Below, piece by piece: positions 17,732-28,800 of a DNA stretch of 64,000 nt. The DNA comes from Candidatus Nyctobacter psychrophilus. Lineage in GTDB: Bacteria > Vulcanimicrobiota > Vulcanimicrobiia > Vulcanimicrobiales > Vulcanimicrobiaceae. Position 1 is the stretch's first letter. Each line of letters starts with the position of its first letter. Both the position numbers and the translations under genes were made by a program. Under the pieces are notes generated by a model. The model did not search any database and was not told where the DNA came from. It was given only the letters and a program-made list of their open reading frames with translations. The stretch lies in assembly GCA_014305025.1 (NCBI GenBank), contig JACRTY010000054.1, positions 1 to 64,000 of the forward strand, read 5' to 3'.

Positions 17732-19715
17732 TCCGCGGAGGCGCAGGATCGAAGCGCTCGTGGCGCCAGGCATAGGTTCCCAGGCCCTGTGCGAGCGTGC
17801 GTAACTCCGTGACGAAATTCGAGAGTTCGGCTTGCGGTGCGTGGGCGACGACGCGGGCGAAGCCGCGCTTTTCGGCCGGCTCGAACGCCAGCACATGTGC
17901 GCGCCGCGCCGACAGGCCGCCGACGACGGCGGATGCGCTCTCTTCGGGGACGAGCGCTTCGACGTACGCGATCGGCTCGAGCAAGATCGGTTTGCACTTG
18001 GGGAGGCCGTCGCGGATTCCCATCGATGCTGCGGTCTTGAACGCCTGTTCGCTCGAGTCCACGGCATGATACGCACCGTCGGTGAGCGTGACGTGAAGGT
18101 CGACGACGGGATAGCGCGCGAGCGGTCCGCGTGCAAGCGCTTCGCGCACGCCTTTCTCCACGGCGGCGTGGAACTGCCGAGGAACGACCCCGCCGACGAT
18201 CGTTTCCGAAAAACTGACGCCATGGCCGCGCTCGCGAGGCTCGATGCGCAGCGTCACGTCGGCGAACTGACCGTGGCCGCCGGTCTGGTGTTTGTAGCGG
18301 GAGTGAACGTCCGTTGCATCCCCGATCGTCTCGCGATAGGCCACGGCGGGTTCGTGAGTCTCGAGCGCAAGATGGAATTTGCGCGCCAACCGCGCGACGG
18401 CGGTGGTCACGTGCACATCACCGGTGCCGAGCAACTGCAATTCGCCGGTAAACTCAGCGCGCGCCACGCGCAGCGCCGGGTCCTCCTCGATGAGTCGTGC
18501 CAACGCCTGAGACACTTTGGCTTCGTCGAGACGATCCTTTGGTTTGATGGCGACGGCGTACAGCGGTTCCGCGATCTGGGGCATGGTGCGTGCGCCGGTG
18601 CGGGCTTCGGTGACCAGCGTGTCCCCGGTGCGTACACCTTCGAGCCGCGCGATGGCCACAATGTCGCCGGCGACGGCGGAAGTCGCCGCTTCCTGTTTCT
18701 TCCCTTGCAGTCGATAGAGTCCAGCCGCACGTAACGTCGTGCCGTTGCCGAGCGACGCATCGACGAGCGACGCATCGGCTGAAAGTGTGCCTTCCCACAC
18801 GCGCACGACCGACAGTTTGCCCGACTGAGGATGCACGAGCGTCTTGCAAACTTGTGCCACGAGCGGAGCATCGGGATCGCCCGTGGGTGCGGGGAATTGA
18901 CGCTCGATGATCTCGAGCAGGGCGGTCGCCGCAACGCCGATGTCGACGATGCCCGCACCGACGAGAACCGGAATGATTTGCTTGCCGCAGGTTTCGTCGT
19001 GAAGATCGCGCCGCACCTCATCCAGCGGTGGTTCGATTCCCTCGAGTAGTTCTTCGAGGAGATGATCGTCGAAGTCGCCGAGCGCTTCGAGCAACTGCGT
19101 GCGCGCTTCGTCAACCGGTGAAGTCAGTTCGCGGTCGATTGGAATCTCGTGCGGCGTTCCGTTTTCAGCGACGTAGGCGTGACGTTCGGCCAAATCGATG
19201 TAACCGCGAAATTCGCCCGCGCCCCCGAGGGGAATCTGTTCGGCGACGACCCGCCGCCCGTAGGTTTCGACGAGCGCCGCAAGCGTCGCCCGGAAATCGC
19301 TGCTCGGTTTGTCGAGCTTGTTGATGAAGAAGGCGTAGGGCGTGTTGCATGCGTCGAGATGTTCGACCAGCTGGCGCGTCTGTTTGACGCGCGCGGGGTC
19401 GGCGTCGATCACGATGACGGCGGCGTCGGCCGCCAACAGCGCCAGCTTCGTTTCTTCGAAGAAGTCCACGAAGCCCGGACAATCGATGAGCGTCAGTTCG
19501 AGCGCCGCCGTTTCCGCGTGCGCGAAGCCGACGCTCGTCGATTGTCCTCGCTCCACGCATTCCGGCTCGTAGTCGGTCGTCGCCGTCCCGTCGTCGACGG
19601 AGCCGCGCCGGGGGATGGCGCCGCACGCTGCCAGCAGAGCTTCGACCAGCGTCGTCTTCCCTGAATGGTGGGGCCCGACGAGCGCGACGTTACGGCGGCG
19701 AGCGAGATCCCTCAT
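17697..19715 (-). CDS. Elongation factor G-like protein (EF-G2-type paralog)
   Basis: 672 residues with a translational GTPase layout. G1 is VGPHHSGKTTL, G3 is LIDCPGFVDF, G4 is NKLDKPSSDF. Domain II lies near 280-360 (LSVVRVWEGTLSADASLVDA), domain IV near 450-570 (SRYKHQTGGHGQFADVTLRI, FSETIVGGVVPRQFHAAVEK, GAYHAVDSSEQAFKTAASMG) and domain V at the end. It resembles the accessory EF-G2 class seen next to a main fusA elsewhere. G1 departs from the canonical AHVDAGKTT of true EF-G. Whether it translocates, recycles ribosomes or serves stress is not shown by sequence. Confidence 0.88.
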   Translation of the reverse strand: MRDLARRRNVALVGPHHSGKTTLVEALLAACGAIPRRGSVDDGTATTDYEPECVERGQSTSVGFAHAETAALELTLIDCPGFVDFFEETKLALLAADAAVIVIDADPARVKQTRQLVEHLDACNTPYAFFINKLDKPSSDFRATLAALVETYGRRVVAEQIPLGGAGEFRGYIDLAERHAYVAENGTPHEIPIDRELTSPVDEARTQLLEALGDFDDHLLEELLEGIEPPLDEVRRDLHDETCGKQIIPVLVGAGIVDIGVAATALLEIIERQFPAPTGDPDAPLVAQVCKTLVHPQSGKLSVVRVWEGTLSADASLVDASLGNGTTLRAAGLYRLQGKKQEAATSAVAGDIVAIARLEGVRTGDTLVTEARTGARTMPQIAEPLYAVAIKPKDRLDEAKVSQALARLIEEDPALRVARAEFTGELQLLGTGDVHVTTAVARLARKFHLALETHEPAVAYRETIGDATDVHSRYKHQTGGHGQFADVTLRIEPRERGHGVSFSETIVGGVVPRQFHAAVEKGVREALARGPLARYPVVDLHVTLTDGAYHAVDSSEQAFKTAASMGIRDGLPKCKPILLEPIAYVEALVPEESASAVVGGLSARRAHVLAFEPAEKRGFARVVAHAPQAELSNFVTELRTLAQGLGTYAWRHERFDPAPPRITAALAEAVTA

Positions 19716-19817
19716 GGTGGAGGCTCCTTCGTGCGGAGAAACGGATGAGGCCGCTTCTCCGCCGAGGCTCGATTTCCGCCACGGTCAACATGTCGCGCGC
19801 TTCGCAGGAACATCGCA

Positions 19818-21107
19818 ATGCGCGCGGGAGTGTTCCCCATCGTGGGTTCTCCTTGGAAGCTGACGTTCGCAGGCCTGATGTTTGCACTGGTCGCGTGTAG
19901 TGGCGGCGGTTCGCCGTCGCCCGAGGCGCCCGCGCAGCCGGCTAGCGGAAGCAACAATGCAGGTGGCCTCTCACCAACATCGCTTTCGAGCAACCCGCCC
20001 GTTGCGAATGCGGCGATTTCTGCCCCGCCCGGTTTCACGGTGCAGGTCATCGGCAGCGTCAGCGGCGCCCGCGAGTTGGCATTTGTCCCGAACGGCGACT
20101 TGATCGTCGGTACCGGCGGCGGCTCAGTTTCGATCGTGCCCCATGCCGATGCGTCGGGGTCGGCCGGCGCGCCAACCACATTCGCGACCGTAGGCGACAG
20201 TCCGGCGCAGGGCGTCGCGTATGGAGGCGGATCCGTGTACGTCAGTACGCAGCATGCGCTGTGGCGGACGCCGTATCACAACGGCGACCAGAAAGCGTCT
20301 GCGTTGAAGAAGATCGCGCTCTATCGCCAAGGCCAGGTTGCGCCTCACAGCGACGGTGACGTTCATACGTCGGCGTCGGTGGCGCTGACGGCCACGAACG
20401 CCTTCATCGGGATCGGCTCATCGTGCAACGCCTGCACCGAAGTGGATCCGACGCGCGCCAGCGTGCAGCGTACAGCGTTGGACGGAAGCGGCATGTCGAC
20501 GTATTCGACGCGCTTCCGCAACGCGATCGCGCTCGCGACCAATCCCGCCACGGGCACCGTGTGGGCAGGCGGAGCCGGTCAGGATAACTTGCCGATTGGG
20601 CATCCCTACGAGTTCATCGATTCGCTGACGATCCACACGGCGGTCGCTGATTACGGGTGGCCCGCCTGCGAGGAAAATCGGCACGCATACACGCCGGGCG
20701 CCGACTGTTCCCACACGATCATCCCGCGGGTCGAGTTTCCCGCCTACTCCACCTTGATCGGCGCGGCATTTTACCCGAACTCGCAGAGCGGGCCGTATGC
20801 ATTTCCGAGTTCGTATCGTGGCGGCTTATTCGTCGCCGCGCACGGTAGTTGGCACGTGATCAACGGCCACCACGTTGCCCCGCACGTCGCCTTCGTACCG
20901 ATGAATGGTGATAACCCCGTCACGCCGGTCAACTGGAACGACCCGACGAAGCAATGGCACGATTTCCTAACCGGTTTCCAAAACAACGCGAACAACGACG
21001 CGCGCATCGGCCGCCCGACCGGCATCGCGGTCGGACCGCATGGCAGTCTCTTCGTCGCGGACGATTTGTCCGGCAAGATCTATCGTATCCGGCCAAGCGG
21101 CGGATAG
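19818..21107 (+). CDS. Lipoprotein with sorbosone/glucose dehydrogenase-like beta-propeller
   Basis: 429 residues. The lipoprotein signal ends in the lipobox LVAC followed by a Gly/Ser/Pro linker (GGGSPSPEAPAQPASGSNNA). The propeller begins at PPGFTVQVIGSVSGARELAF and carries strands typical of PQQ-type sugar dehydrogenases (LIVGTGGGSVSIV, TRFRNAIALATNPATGTVWA, DYGWPACEENRH, GGLFVAAHGSWH, GRPTGIAVGPHGSLFVADDL). The substrate is unknown. It should sit on the outer face of a membrane. It overlaps the next gene by 68 bp, which is unusually long for a same-strand pair. Confidence 0.78.
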   Translation: MRAGVFPIVGSPWKLTFAGLMFALVACSGGGSPSPEAPAQPASGSNNAGGLSPTSLSSNPPVANAAISAPPGFTVQVIGSVSGARELAFVPNGDLIVGTGGGSVSIVPHADASGSAGAPTTFATVGDSPAQGVAYGGGSVYVSTQHALWRTPYHNGDQKASALKKIALYRQGQVAPHSDGDVHTSASVALTATNAFIGIGSSCNACTEVDPTRASVQRTALDGSGMSTYSTRFRNAIALATNPATGTVWAGGAGQDNLPIGHPYEFIDSLTIHTAVADYGWPACEENRHAYTPGADCSHTIIPRVEFPAYSTLIGAAFYPNSQSGPYAFPSSYRGGLFVAAHGSWHVINGHHVAPHVAFVPMNGDNPVTPVNWNDPTKQWHDFLTGFQNNANNDARIGRPTGIAVGPHGSLFVADDLSGKIYRIRPSGG

Positions 21108-22776
21108 GATCGTCCCGCCTCCGCCCCCGCCGCCCATCGTATCGCCCTCGCCGTTCGTTTCCAATCCGCCCGCGGGGCCGCAGCGCGCAGTCCCGTCGGC
21201 CGCGCCGTCGCCGCGAGCGTCAGGCATTGCGGTGCGGCTGGTCTTGGCCAAAACGCGCGTGCAGCTCAACGTCGGCGCATCGACTGCGCCGATTGGGATC
21301 GTCGGCGGCGTGCCGCCGCTGCGCGCCGCGCTTTCAGCTCCGATCGCCGACGTGAGGCTCGATCCGGCGAACAACACGGTGGTTCTGCGTGGGTCAATGA
21401 ACGGTACGGCGACCCTGACGGTCACTGATGCGAGCGGCGACACCGTAACCGCGAGCGTCCTCGTTGGTCCAAATGCGGGTTTCGCGCCAACCGACGTGAC
21501 GATCGCTCTCACGGGAAATCCCACCGATGATTTTGCCCAAGCGCAGATGCACGCCGCGCTGCTGCGCGCGGTGCAACCATTGCCCGGCGCGGTCGTCGTC
21601 CCCGGCAGCGCGCAGCTTCCGGCGTCACTTGCTCCCGGCGAACGCATCGATGCGCCGGTACGCTTTCACGTCGATGGAAAGGACCGTTACGTCGACGTCG
21701 ACGGCATCGCGACCGCGCACCTCAGCATCGCAACGCCCACCCCCATTCCACCGACCGTCTTGTTCTATAGCGACGATCCTGAGGAATTGACGCAGGACGG
21801 CGTCCTCTTTCGCGGCACGTTGACGCGCGAGCGACCGGTGCGGCTCTATTACTACCATCAAACAAAAGTACCGAACGAATCCGTCGTGATTGCTCTGGAC
21901 ACGCCAGCCGGTGCGGCGCGGGTCAACGTGATCGGTCGCGGCGCGGGACCGAATCCGGCCGTCATGTACGTCGGGCAGACCGCGACGTACCGGTACCTCG
22001 ATGACCACGCACGTAGCGCCGGCGTCGATCTCGACGTGCCGATTGGGACGCCGCTCCTGATCTTCACGGCCGATACGGCGATGAAGACGGGCGATCTGAT
22101 CGCTGGCGCGCTCGACCTCGCACTCACCGACGGCAGCCCCGTGCGCGTGAGCGTGGTGGCGCTGTCGCCCGAGGCCCAACTCGCGACGCTCCTGGGAAGC
22201 GACGAATTGCTCTCCGACGGCAAGCAGCGCCGCGGTTCATACGACATCGCGCAACCGCTCGTGCTCGCACTCGCGTACGCCGCCGGCGCTCCCGACCCGC
22301 CGGCCGTTACCGTCGGCGGCGGCGACCCCCCGATCCCAAATCTCCGCCCGGGAGGGCGCTCCCTCGCAGGCGACTACGGCGTTCTTCGCAACGTCAATCT
22401 CAGCATCACCAATCCGACGCAGGCGCCCGCGACCGTGTATCTCTACGAAAAGCCAATCGGCTATCCGGTGACGACGACGATCAACTTCACCGGCGACCCG
22501 TCGCCGACACGCTTGCAGTGCGCCAAGCAACCCGAGCGATATCTCGTGCGAGCCTTCAATGTTCCGGCAAACGGAAACGCCACGATCAGCGGAACGTACA
22601 TGACCGACGGCGGCTCGACGTATCCGCTCGACTTCGGGCTGACCTCGACGCCACCGTCGCCGCTCCCCGTTTCAATGACCGCCCCCGACGGCTGCTTCCC
22701 GAAACCGGCCGGTGCCGCTCCCTATTCGCCGGTTCCGGCAACCTCACCGACGCCGCTTCCTGCACCGACGATTTAA
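21040..22776 (+). CDS. Large protein of unknown function with Ig-like and proline-rich segments
   Basis: 578 residues if it starts at 21040. A proline-rich start (DRIVPPPPPPPIVSPSPF) is followed by beta-rich segments (VQLNVGASTAPIGIVG, LRGSMNGTATLTVTDASGDT, VSVVALSPEAQLATLLGSDE, VNLSITNPTQAPATVYLYEK) and a Pro/Thr/Ser tail. The composition is that of an exported adhesin-like or Ig-like protein, yet no signal peptide is visible. Either the start lies elsewhere, the protein depends on the upstream lipoprotein, or the N-terminus has been lost. I recognise no named domain. Confidence 0.6.
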   Translation: MAVSSSRTICPARSIVSGQAADRIVPPPPPPPIVSPSPFVSNPPAGPQRAVPSAAPSPRASGIAVRLVLAKTRVQLNVGASTAPIGIVGGVPPLRAALSAPIADVRLDPANNTVVLRGSMNGTATLTVTDASGDTVTASVLVGPNAGFAPTDVTIALTGNPTDDFAQAQMHAALLRAVQPLPGAVVVPGSAQLPASLAPGERIDAPVRFHVDGKDRYVDVDGIATAHLSIATPTPIPPTVLFYSDDPEELTQDGVLFRGTLTRERPVRLYYYHQTKVPNESVVIALDTPAGAARVNVIGRGAGPNPAVMYVGQTATYRYLDDHARSAGVDLDVPIGTPLLIFTADTAMKTGDLIAGALDLALTDGSPVRVSVVALSPEAQLATLLGSDELLSDGKQRRGSYDIAQPLVLALAYAAGAPDPPAVTVGGGDPPIPNLRPGGRSLAGDYGVLRNVNLSITNPTQAPATVYLYEKPIGYPVTTTINFTGDPSPTRLQCAKQPERYLVRAFNVPANGNATISGTYMTDGGSTYPLDFGLTSTPPSPLPVSMTAPDGCFPKPAGAAPYSPVPATSPTPLPAPTI

Positions 22777-22835
22777 CCGATGAAACAGCGCGGCAGTCGC
22801 TTGACGGTATAGGGCGTGCCATATAGCATAGCGAT

Positions 22836-22916
22836 ATGTCGCTGTATATTGGCAATCGAGAGGCGAAGCGGCTCGCCGACGAGCTGGTAGCCCGCACCGG
22901 CGAGTCGCTAATCTAA
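22836..22916 (+). pseudogene. vapB: Truncated VapB-type antitoxin
   Basis: A 26-codon frame, MSLYIGNREAKRLADELVAR then TGESLI and a stop. This matches the N-terminal DNA-binding arm of VapB antitoxins ('l.I.n.e...LA.ELA..TGES'), which normally continue for another 40-50 residues. The C-terminal half that neutralises the toxin is missing, and the next bases are already VapC sequence in another frame. I read this as a deletion fusing the two genes. Confidence 0.7.
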
Positions 22917-23296
22917 TTGCAATTGTTCGCTCCGAAGAACCGGCGGTCGCGCTCGCCGGTGCCATCGCGCAGGCGCCTCGGGTCGTGGTGTCTGCCGTGA
23001 CGCTCTTTGAGGCGAAGCTTGTCCTGATGGACGATCCGCCGTCCGCGCGAGAGCGCCTCGCGCAGTTGCTGGACGCCTCAGATGCGACCGTACTTCCCTT
23101 TGAGCCGACCGATGCGGACGGCGCGTTCCATGCCGCTCACCGATTCAGGAAAGGCCGTCACCCGGCACGCCTGAACCTTGGCGATTGCGCTGTATGTGCG
23201 TTAGCGAAACGTCTGGGTGAGCCGCTGCTTTTCGTCGGCGATGACTTCACGCACACCGACCTGGAATCGGCGCTGACGCTACCCGTATCCGCCTGA
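22917..23296 (+). pseudogene. vapC: N-terminally truncated VapC PIN-domain toxin
   Basis: The frame from about 22917 reads AIVRSEEPAVALAGAIAQAP followed by VVVSAVTLFEAKLVLMDD and, near the end, GKGRHPARLNLGDC and GEPLLFVGDDFTHTDL in PIN-domain fashion. Three acidic positions of the PIN site remain (E in TLFEA, D in LGDC, D in GDDF). The first, in the usual 'MIvVDaSA' start, is missing together with the start codon. Internal GTGs at 22985 and 22988 could start a shorter, probably inactive product. PIN domains of this type cleave RNA. Confidence 0.7.
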
Positions 23297-23501
23297 CTAT
23301 GCGCTTCCCGCGGTATTGTTCTCCACAGCACAGGCGAGTGAAGCGCTGCACGTGGCTTCGTGCGCGGTTGCACTGGTTGCAGTGGTGTTAAAAGTTGACT
23401 CCGTTGAATTAGGCGTAACTTCGTCGCGCTCTCCGAGTCGATAAGGTCTTGAGTACGATTTCGTAAAGGATGACCTGCGTCGCTGTAGTCTTCGAGGCAG
23501 T

Positions 23502-23685
23502 GTGAAAACGTATCAGCTGGTGATCCGGTTTTATTGACACACCGACTCCTGAAGCTACGTTCGAAGAAATTCGGACGATCGCGGCTCGCGGATTCGACGA
23601 ATTTGGCGCAGCCTATCGCGACAATGACGATGATCATTACACGATACTGTGGCCTTCTAACCTGCTTGAGTTCCGCGTTGCCTGA
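23502..23685 (+). pseudogene. Internally deleted gene: only the two ends remain
   Basis: GTG at 23502 opens a frame reading VKTYQLVIRFY and stopping at 23535. One base out of frame, from 23533 to the stop at 23683-23685, the DNA reads IDTPTPEATFEEIRTIAARG and then AAYRDNDDDHYTILWPSN. From memory of an uncharacterised family of about 110-120 residues, these are its beginning ('TYQLV.qF') and its end ('ddPeaTF..i......aAYR..dgddYTilWP'). The middle is absent. Function unknown. Confidence 0.5.
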
Positions 23686-23699
23686 ATCGGCGTGTTTGG

Positions 23700-25889
23700 C
23701 TAGAATCGACTTAGTGAATTTGCGTTATGTGTCAGGATCACCGTCGCGAGCGGCGGCAACGTCATGTTGAGCGAGTAGGGCTTGCCGTGCATCCCGAACT
23801 CCTCGGCGGCGAGTGAACCATTGGAGACGCCGCTCCCACCATAGCGCGGATCGTCGGTATTGAGTGCTTCACTGTAGATGCCGGCCCCGGGAACGCCGAA
23901 GCGATAGTTGTGGCGCACGACGGGCGTAAAGTTTGAAACCGCGACGACGAAATCGGCGGCATCGCGCGCGCGACGGATAAACGCAACGACGCAAGCCTCA
24001 CGGTCGGAGAGGATCCATTCGAAGCCCGCGGGCTCGGCATCCAATTCGTGCAGCGCCTGCAGCGCGCGGTACGCGCGGTTGAGGTCTCCGACGAGCGTGT
24101 GAATGCCTTGGTGGCGCGGGTCGTCGAGCAGGTACCAGTCGAGGCTGCGATCGTGATTCCATTCACGGTCCTGCGCGAACTCGCCGCCCATGAAGAGCAG
24201 CTTCTTGCCGGGGTGCGCGTACATGAAGCCGTAGTAGGCGCGCAGGTTGGCGAAGCGCTGCCAATCGTCGCCGGGCATCTTGCCGAGCAACGAGCCTTTC
24301 CCATACACGACTTCGTCGTGTGAGAGCGGCAGCACGAAGTTCTCGTTGAACGCGTAGCTGAAACCGAAGGTCAACCGATCCTGATGGAAGCCGCGATGTA
24401 TGGGGTCTTCGCGCATGTAGGCGAGCGAGTCGTGCATCCACCCCATGTTCCACTTGTAACCGAAGCCGAGGCCACCGTCGTAGGCTGGAGCGGAAACCTT
24501 CGGCCACGCGGTCGATTCCTCGGCGACGGTGACGGCGCTGGTTTCACCGTACACGGCCTCGTTCGTACGCCGCAGGAATTCGGTTGCCGCCAAGTTTTCG
24601 CGGCCGCCGAAACGGTTCGGAATCCACTCGCCGGGGTTGCGGCTGTAGTCGAGGTACAACATCGACGCGACCGCATCGACGCGCAAGCCATCGACGTGAT
24701 AGCGGTCGAGCCAGAACAGGGCATTCGCGATCAGGAAGTTGACGACTTCGCTACGCCCGAAGTTGTAGATCAGCGTGTTCCAGTCCGGCTGGAACCCTTG
24801 ACGCGGATCGGCGTGCTCGTAGAGGTGCGTGCCGTCGAAGAAGGCGAGGCCGTGCGCATCGCTTGGGAAGTGTCCCGGCACCCAGTCGATCAGCACGCCC
24901 AGGCCCGCGTCGTGCGCGCGATCCACGAAGGCGGCAAAGTCCGCGGGTGAGCCGAAGCGGCTCGTCGGCGCGAACAGCCCAATCGGCTGATACCCCCAGG
25001 AGCCATCGAAAGGATGTTCGGCGATCGGCATCAGCTCGATGTGGGTGAAGCCAAGCGCCGCCACATACGGAATCAGATCGTCGGCTAGTTCGCCGTACGT
25101 CAGGAAGCGATTGCCGGCGGCGCGTTTCCATGAGCCCAGGTGCGCTTCGTAGATCGCAATCGGCGCATCGTGGCGCTGCGCGCTCGGGCGCGTCGCGATC
25201 CAGTCGGCGTCGGTCCACGCGTACGCGGGCGTACCGAGTACGACCGATGCCGTCGCGGGCGGCCGTTCGGCTTCGAAACCGATGGGATCGGCTTTGAGCG
25301 GCAACAGCGTTCCATCGCGGGCGAGCAACTCGTACTTGTACAACGCGCCCGCACCGACGCCGGGCAAAAACAGTTCCCAGACGCCCGCGCCCTGCCGCAG
25401 GCGCATCGGATGGCGGCGGCCGTCCCAGTCGTTGAAGTCGCCGACGACGGAAACCCGCTTCGCGTTGGGCGCCCACACGGCAAAGGTGGTCCCCGCAACG
25501 CCGTCGAGCGTCGCTTCGTGCGCGCCCAGTTTTTCATAGAGACGGACGTGACGGCCCTCCGCGAGCAGATACTCGTCAAGCTCGCCCAGGATGAGCCCGA
25601 AACGATACGGGTCCTCGATCTCCCAGGCGTCGTCGCCGACGGTCAGGCGCAACCGGTATGCGAAGGGCTCACGCTGCCCCGCTATGTCGCCCGCGAAAAA
25701 CCCGTCGGCCGTCACCCGCTCGAGTTCTGCGTGGGACGTGCCGCTCGCATCGATGACTTCGGCGCGCCCCGCCTGCGGCAAGAACGCGCGCACCGACAGA
25801 CCGCCCTTCCCTTCGTGCATGCCGAGTACGGCAAACGGGTCGCCGTGCTGCGCGCACGCGACCGCAGCAACGTCTTCAGCGCGCAGCAC
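23700..25889 (-). CDS. glgB: 1,4-alpha-glucan branching enzyme
   Basis: 729 residues, normal length for GlgB. An N-terminal CBM48-like module lies at about 120-215 ([40 protein letters not shown]). The GH13 barrel carries [20 protein letters not shown] (nucleophile Asp near 405), [10 protein letters not shown] (acid/base Glu near 457) and [16 protein letters not shown]. It moves alpha-1,4 chains to alpha-1,6 branch points. Its start overlaps the end of treS::mak by 14 bp, so it is the third gene of the trehalose-to-glucan operon. Confidence 0.96.
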   Translation of the reverse strand: MLRAEDVAAVACAQHGDPFAVLGMHEGKGGLSVRAFLPQAGRAEVIDASGTSHAELERVTADGFFAGDIAGQREPFAYRLRLTVGDDAWEIEDPYRFGLILGELDEYLLAEGRHVRLYEKLGAHEATLDGVAGTTFAVWAPNAKRVSVVGDFNDWDGRRHPMRLRQGAGVWELFLPGVGAGALYKYELLARDGTLLPLKADPIGFEAERPPATASVVLGTPAYAWTDADWIATRPSAQRHDAPIAIYEAHLGSWKRAAGNRFLTYGELADDLIPYVAALGFTHIELMPIAEHPFDGSWGYQPIGLFAPTSRFGSPADFAAFVDRAHDAGLGVLIDWVPGHFPSDAHGLAFFDGTHLYEHADPRQGFQPDWNTLIYNFGRSEVVNFLIANALFWLDRYHVDGLRVDAVASMLYLDYSRNPGEWIPNRFGGRENLAATEFLRRTNEAVYGETSAVTVAEESTAWPKVSAPAYDGGLGFGYKWNMGWMHDSLAYMREDPIHRGFHQDRLTFGFSYAFNENFVLPLSHDEVVYGKGSLLGKMPGDDWQRFANLRAYYGFMYAHPGKKLLFMGGEFAQDREWNHDRSLDWYLLDDPRHQGIHTLVGDLNRAYRALQALHELDAEPAGFEWILSDREACVVAFIRRARDAADFVVAVSNFTPVVRHNYRFGVPGAGIYSEALNTDDPRYGGSGVSNGSLAAEEFGMHGKPYSLNMTLPPLATVILTHNANSLSRF

Positions 25890-28800
25890 GTGGGCGCTCG
25901 AGAATTCCCCGTATGCCTTCGAGCGGGATGCGCACCCATGCCGGCCGGTTCGCTAGCTCGTAGGACATCTCGTAGAAGGCCTTCTCGAGCACGAAATGTT
26001 CGAGTAGGCGCTGCGCCGCGCCGGGGTCGCTTGGGTACGACGCGGTTCCGGCGATCGTCTCGCGATATCCCGCGAGAAAGGCCTCGACGCTGCGGCGCTC
26101 CCAGTCCAGCGCGTAGGGTTCCAGCGCCGTGGTGTCGCCGGCGCGATCGGCCACGACGCCGCGCATGGCGGCGACGGCGGCATAATTCAAGGACCGTAGC
26201 ATCCCCGCGATGTCGCGCAGCGGTGAGGACTTTTCGCGCCGCTGCGCGAGCGGCCGGCCCGGCTCGCCCTCGAAATCGACGATCGTGAAATCATCGGCGA
26301 CGATGAGCACCTGACCGAGGTGGAAGTCGCCATGGTATCGTGTCTTAACGAGGCCGTTTTCGCCGAGCGGTTCGAGCTGCGTGCGGGCCAACAGCTCGTC
26401 GCGCCTGGCGATCAGGTCCGAGGCGAAATGGCGCAGATCGGCCGGGACGCGCTCGAGTTCTCGCGCCAGCGCAGCGAGCGCCGTCTGCGCACTCGCCCGC
26501 GCCTGGCTGCTCCACGCCCGGAGATCGTCCGCGGTGACGGGTTCGGCTTCGAAGGCCGGGTCGCCCCGCGGGTCCGCGAACGCGCGATGCAGTTCGGCGG
26601 TGCGCACGCCCAGCCGCCGCATCCGCGTCACGAAGAGCTGATGGTCGTCGAGTTCGGAGCGCTCGTCAACGGCGACATTCTCTGGTTCGGCCGCGTCGAG
26701 TGCGCGCCGGCGATCGAAGAACCGATCGAGGTAGGCGAGCGTCGTCGCCCAACCGTCACCCTGATTCTCAACGAACGCCTGCAGGATGCAGAGGGCCGTC
26801 GAGTCGCCTTGGGCGCTGGTGTGCTCGACGAAGCCGTAAAACGCCGGCGTATTGCGGTAGCCGGCGGCAGCGAGAAAGCGTGCCACTTCCAGCTCCGGTT
26901 GCGCGCCGGCATGGACGCGGCGGTAGCCTTTGAGCACCATCCGGTCGTCGATGACGACCGACGTGTTGCTCTGTTCGACGTCGATGTGCTCAACGCGCGG
27001 TTCTTTTGAGAGCGCCACGGTATGGAGCGCGGCCGCCGCGTGTCCGACGAATGTTCCGCCGCGCGTTGAGATCAGGCGACGCTCGTTGCGAATCAAATCG
27101 AGAACCGCGAGCGGAAACGCGTCGACCGCGAACGCATCGCAGAGCAGCCCGCTGCGCGAACCGGTGCGCGTGCGGGCCAGCGTTGCTCGGGCGGCTGGTA
27201 CGTCGCGGCCGCCGGGGTCATCGACGATCGCCAGGGGTATGAAGTAGCGCTCGGGCGCGGCGACGACGGTTAAGGAGGCGGTGACGCCGTTGCTTCCAAT
27301 TCGCACCGTGTCGACGACGGCAGCGCCCTCGCCGAGCGCGTCCTTGCCGGCGAACCAGCGTTGCGCGGGCAGGTATGCGGGCAAGACGTCGTGTTCCAGC
27401 GTCGCCAGGGCCTTGCCGCCGAGCGCGGTGCCGTAGTCCTCGTTCGGCAACACCAGGGTGTGCAGTTCGGGAAGTTGGCCCGGCGCTTCGTTTTCCCATG
27501 TCGGCGCTTGCGCGGAGTCCGACAGCAAGAACCAGTAGAAGCCGTGGCCGGGCAACGTGAGCACGTAACGCTCGTCACCGATGGTCGCAAATGCGCTCCA
27601 GCCGACCATCTCCACCGGCACGCGGCCTTCGTAAGCGGAGAGGTCGAGCGCAACTTGCTGCGCGGAGCGCGCGAGGTTGGCGACGCAGAGCACGTGTTCG
27701 TCCTCGTACGCGCGGACGTAGGCCATGATCTTGCGATTGGAAGGCGCCAGAATACGCAGCGTTCCGCGCCCGAATACCTTATAACTCTGGCGTACGGCGA
27801 TCAATTTGCGCAGCCAATTGAGTTTGGAGGAAGGGCTGCGCGCTTGGGACTCGACGTTGACGGTTTGATAACCGTACACCGGATCGGCAATGGGCGGCAA
27901 GAAAAGCCGCGCGGGGTCGGCGCGCGAGAAACCGCCGTTGCGGTCGATCGACCACTGCATCGGCGTCCGAACGCCGTCGCGGTCGCTCAGATAGATGTTG
28001 TCGCCCATGCCGATTTCATCGCCGTAGTAGACGATCGGCGTGCCCGGCATCGAGAGCAGCAGTCCGGTCAGCAGTTCCATGCGCCGCAGATCGTTCTCCA
28101 TCAGCGGCGCCAGCCGTCGCCGAATGCCGACGTTGATGCGCGCGCGCGGTTCGCTGGCGTAGATGCGGTACATGTTGTCGCGCTCGCGCTCAGTCACCAT
28201 CTCGAGCGTCATCTCGTCGTGATTGCGCAGGAAAATCGCCCACTGACAGCTCTCGGGAATGTCGGGCGTCTGACGCATGATGTCGATGATCGGGTAGCGG
28301 TCCTCCTCGGCAATCGCCATGAACATGCGCGGCATCAGGGGAAAGTGAAAGGCCATGTGGCACTCGTCGCCGTCGCCGAAATACGGCCGCACGTCTTCGG
28401 GCCACTGGTTTGCTTCGGCGAGGAAAACGCGGTCGGGATATTCGGCGTCGAGCACGGCCCGGAGGATCTTGAGCACGCCGTGCGTTTCGGGCAGATTCTC
28501 GCAGCCCGTGCCCTCGCGCTCGCAGAGATACGGAACGGCGTCCAAACGGAGGCCGTCCACTCCCGTTTGGAGCCAGTAGCGCATCACGTTGAGCAGCGCT
28601 TCGATCACGCGCACGTTGGCGAAATTGAGATCGGGTTGATGCGAGAAGAAGCGGTGCCAATAGTACTGCCCGGCGACCGGATCCCACGTCCAGTTCGACG
28701 TTTCCGTGTCGCTGAAGATGATGCGGCAGTCCGCGTACTTCTTGTCCGAATCACTCCACACGTAGAAATCGCGCCACACCGACCCGCGCTTGGCGCGGCG

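Noticed and set aside
23158..23637. 159-codon minus-strand frame over the vapC remnant
   Set aside because: It runs antisense to clear vapC and to the 23502 remnant, has no ribosome site, and its product shows no fold-like pattern.
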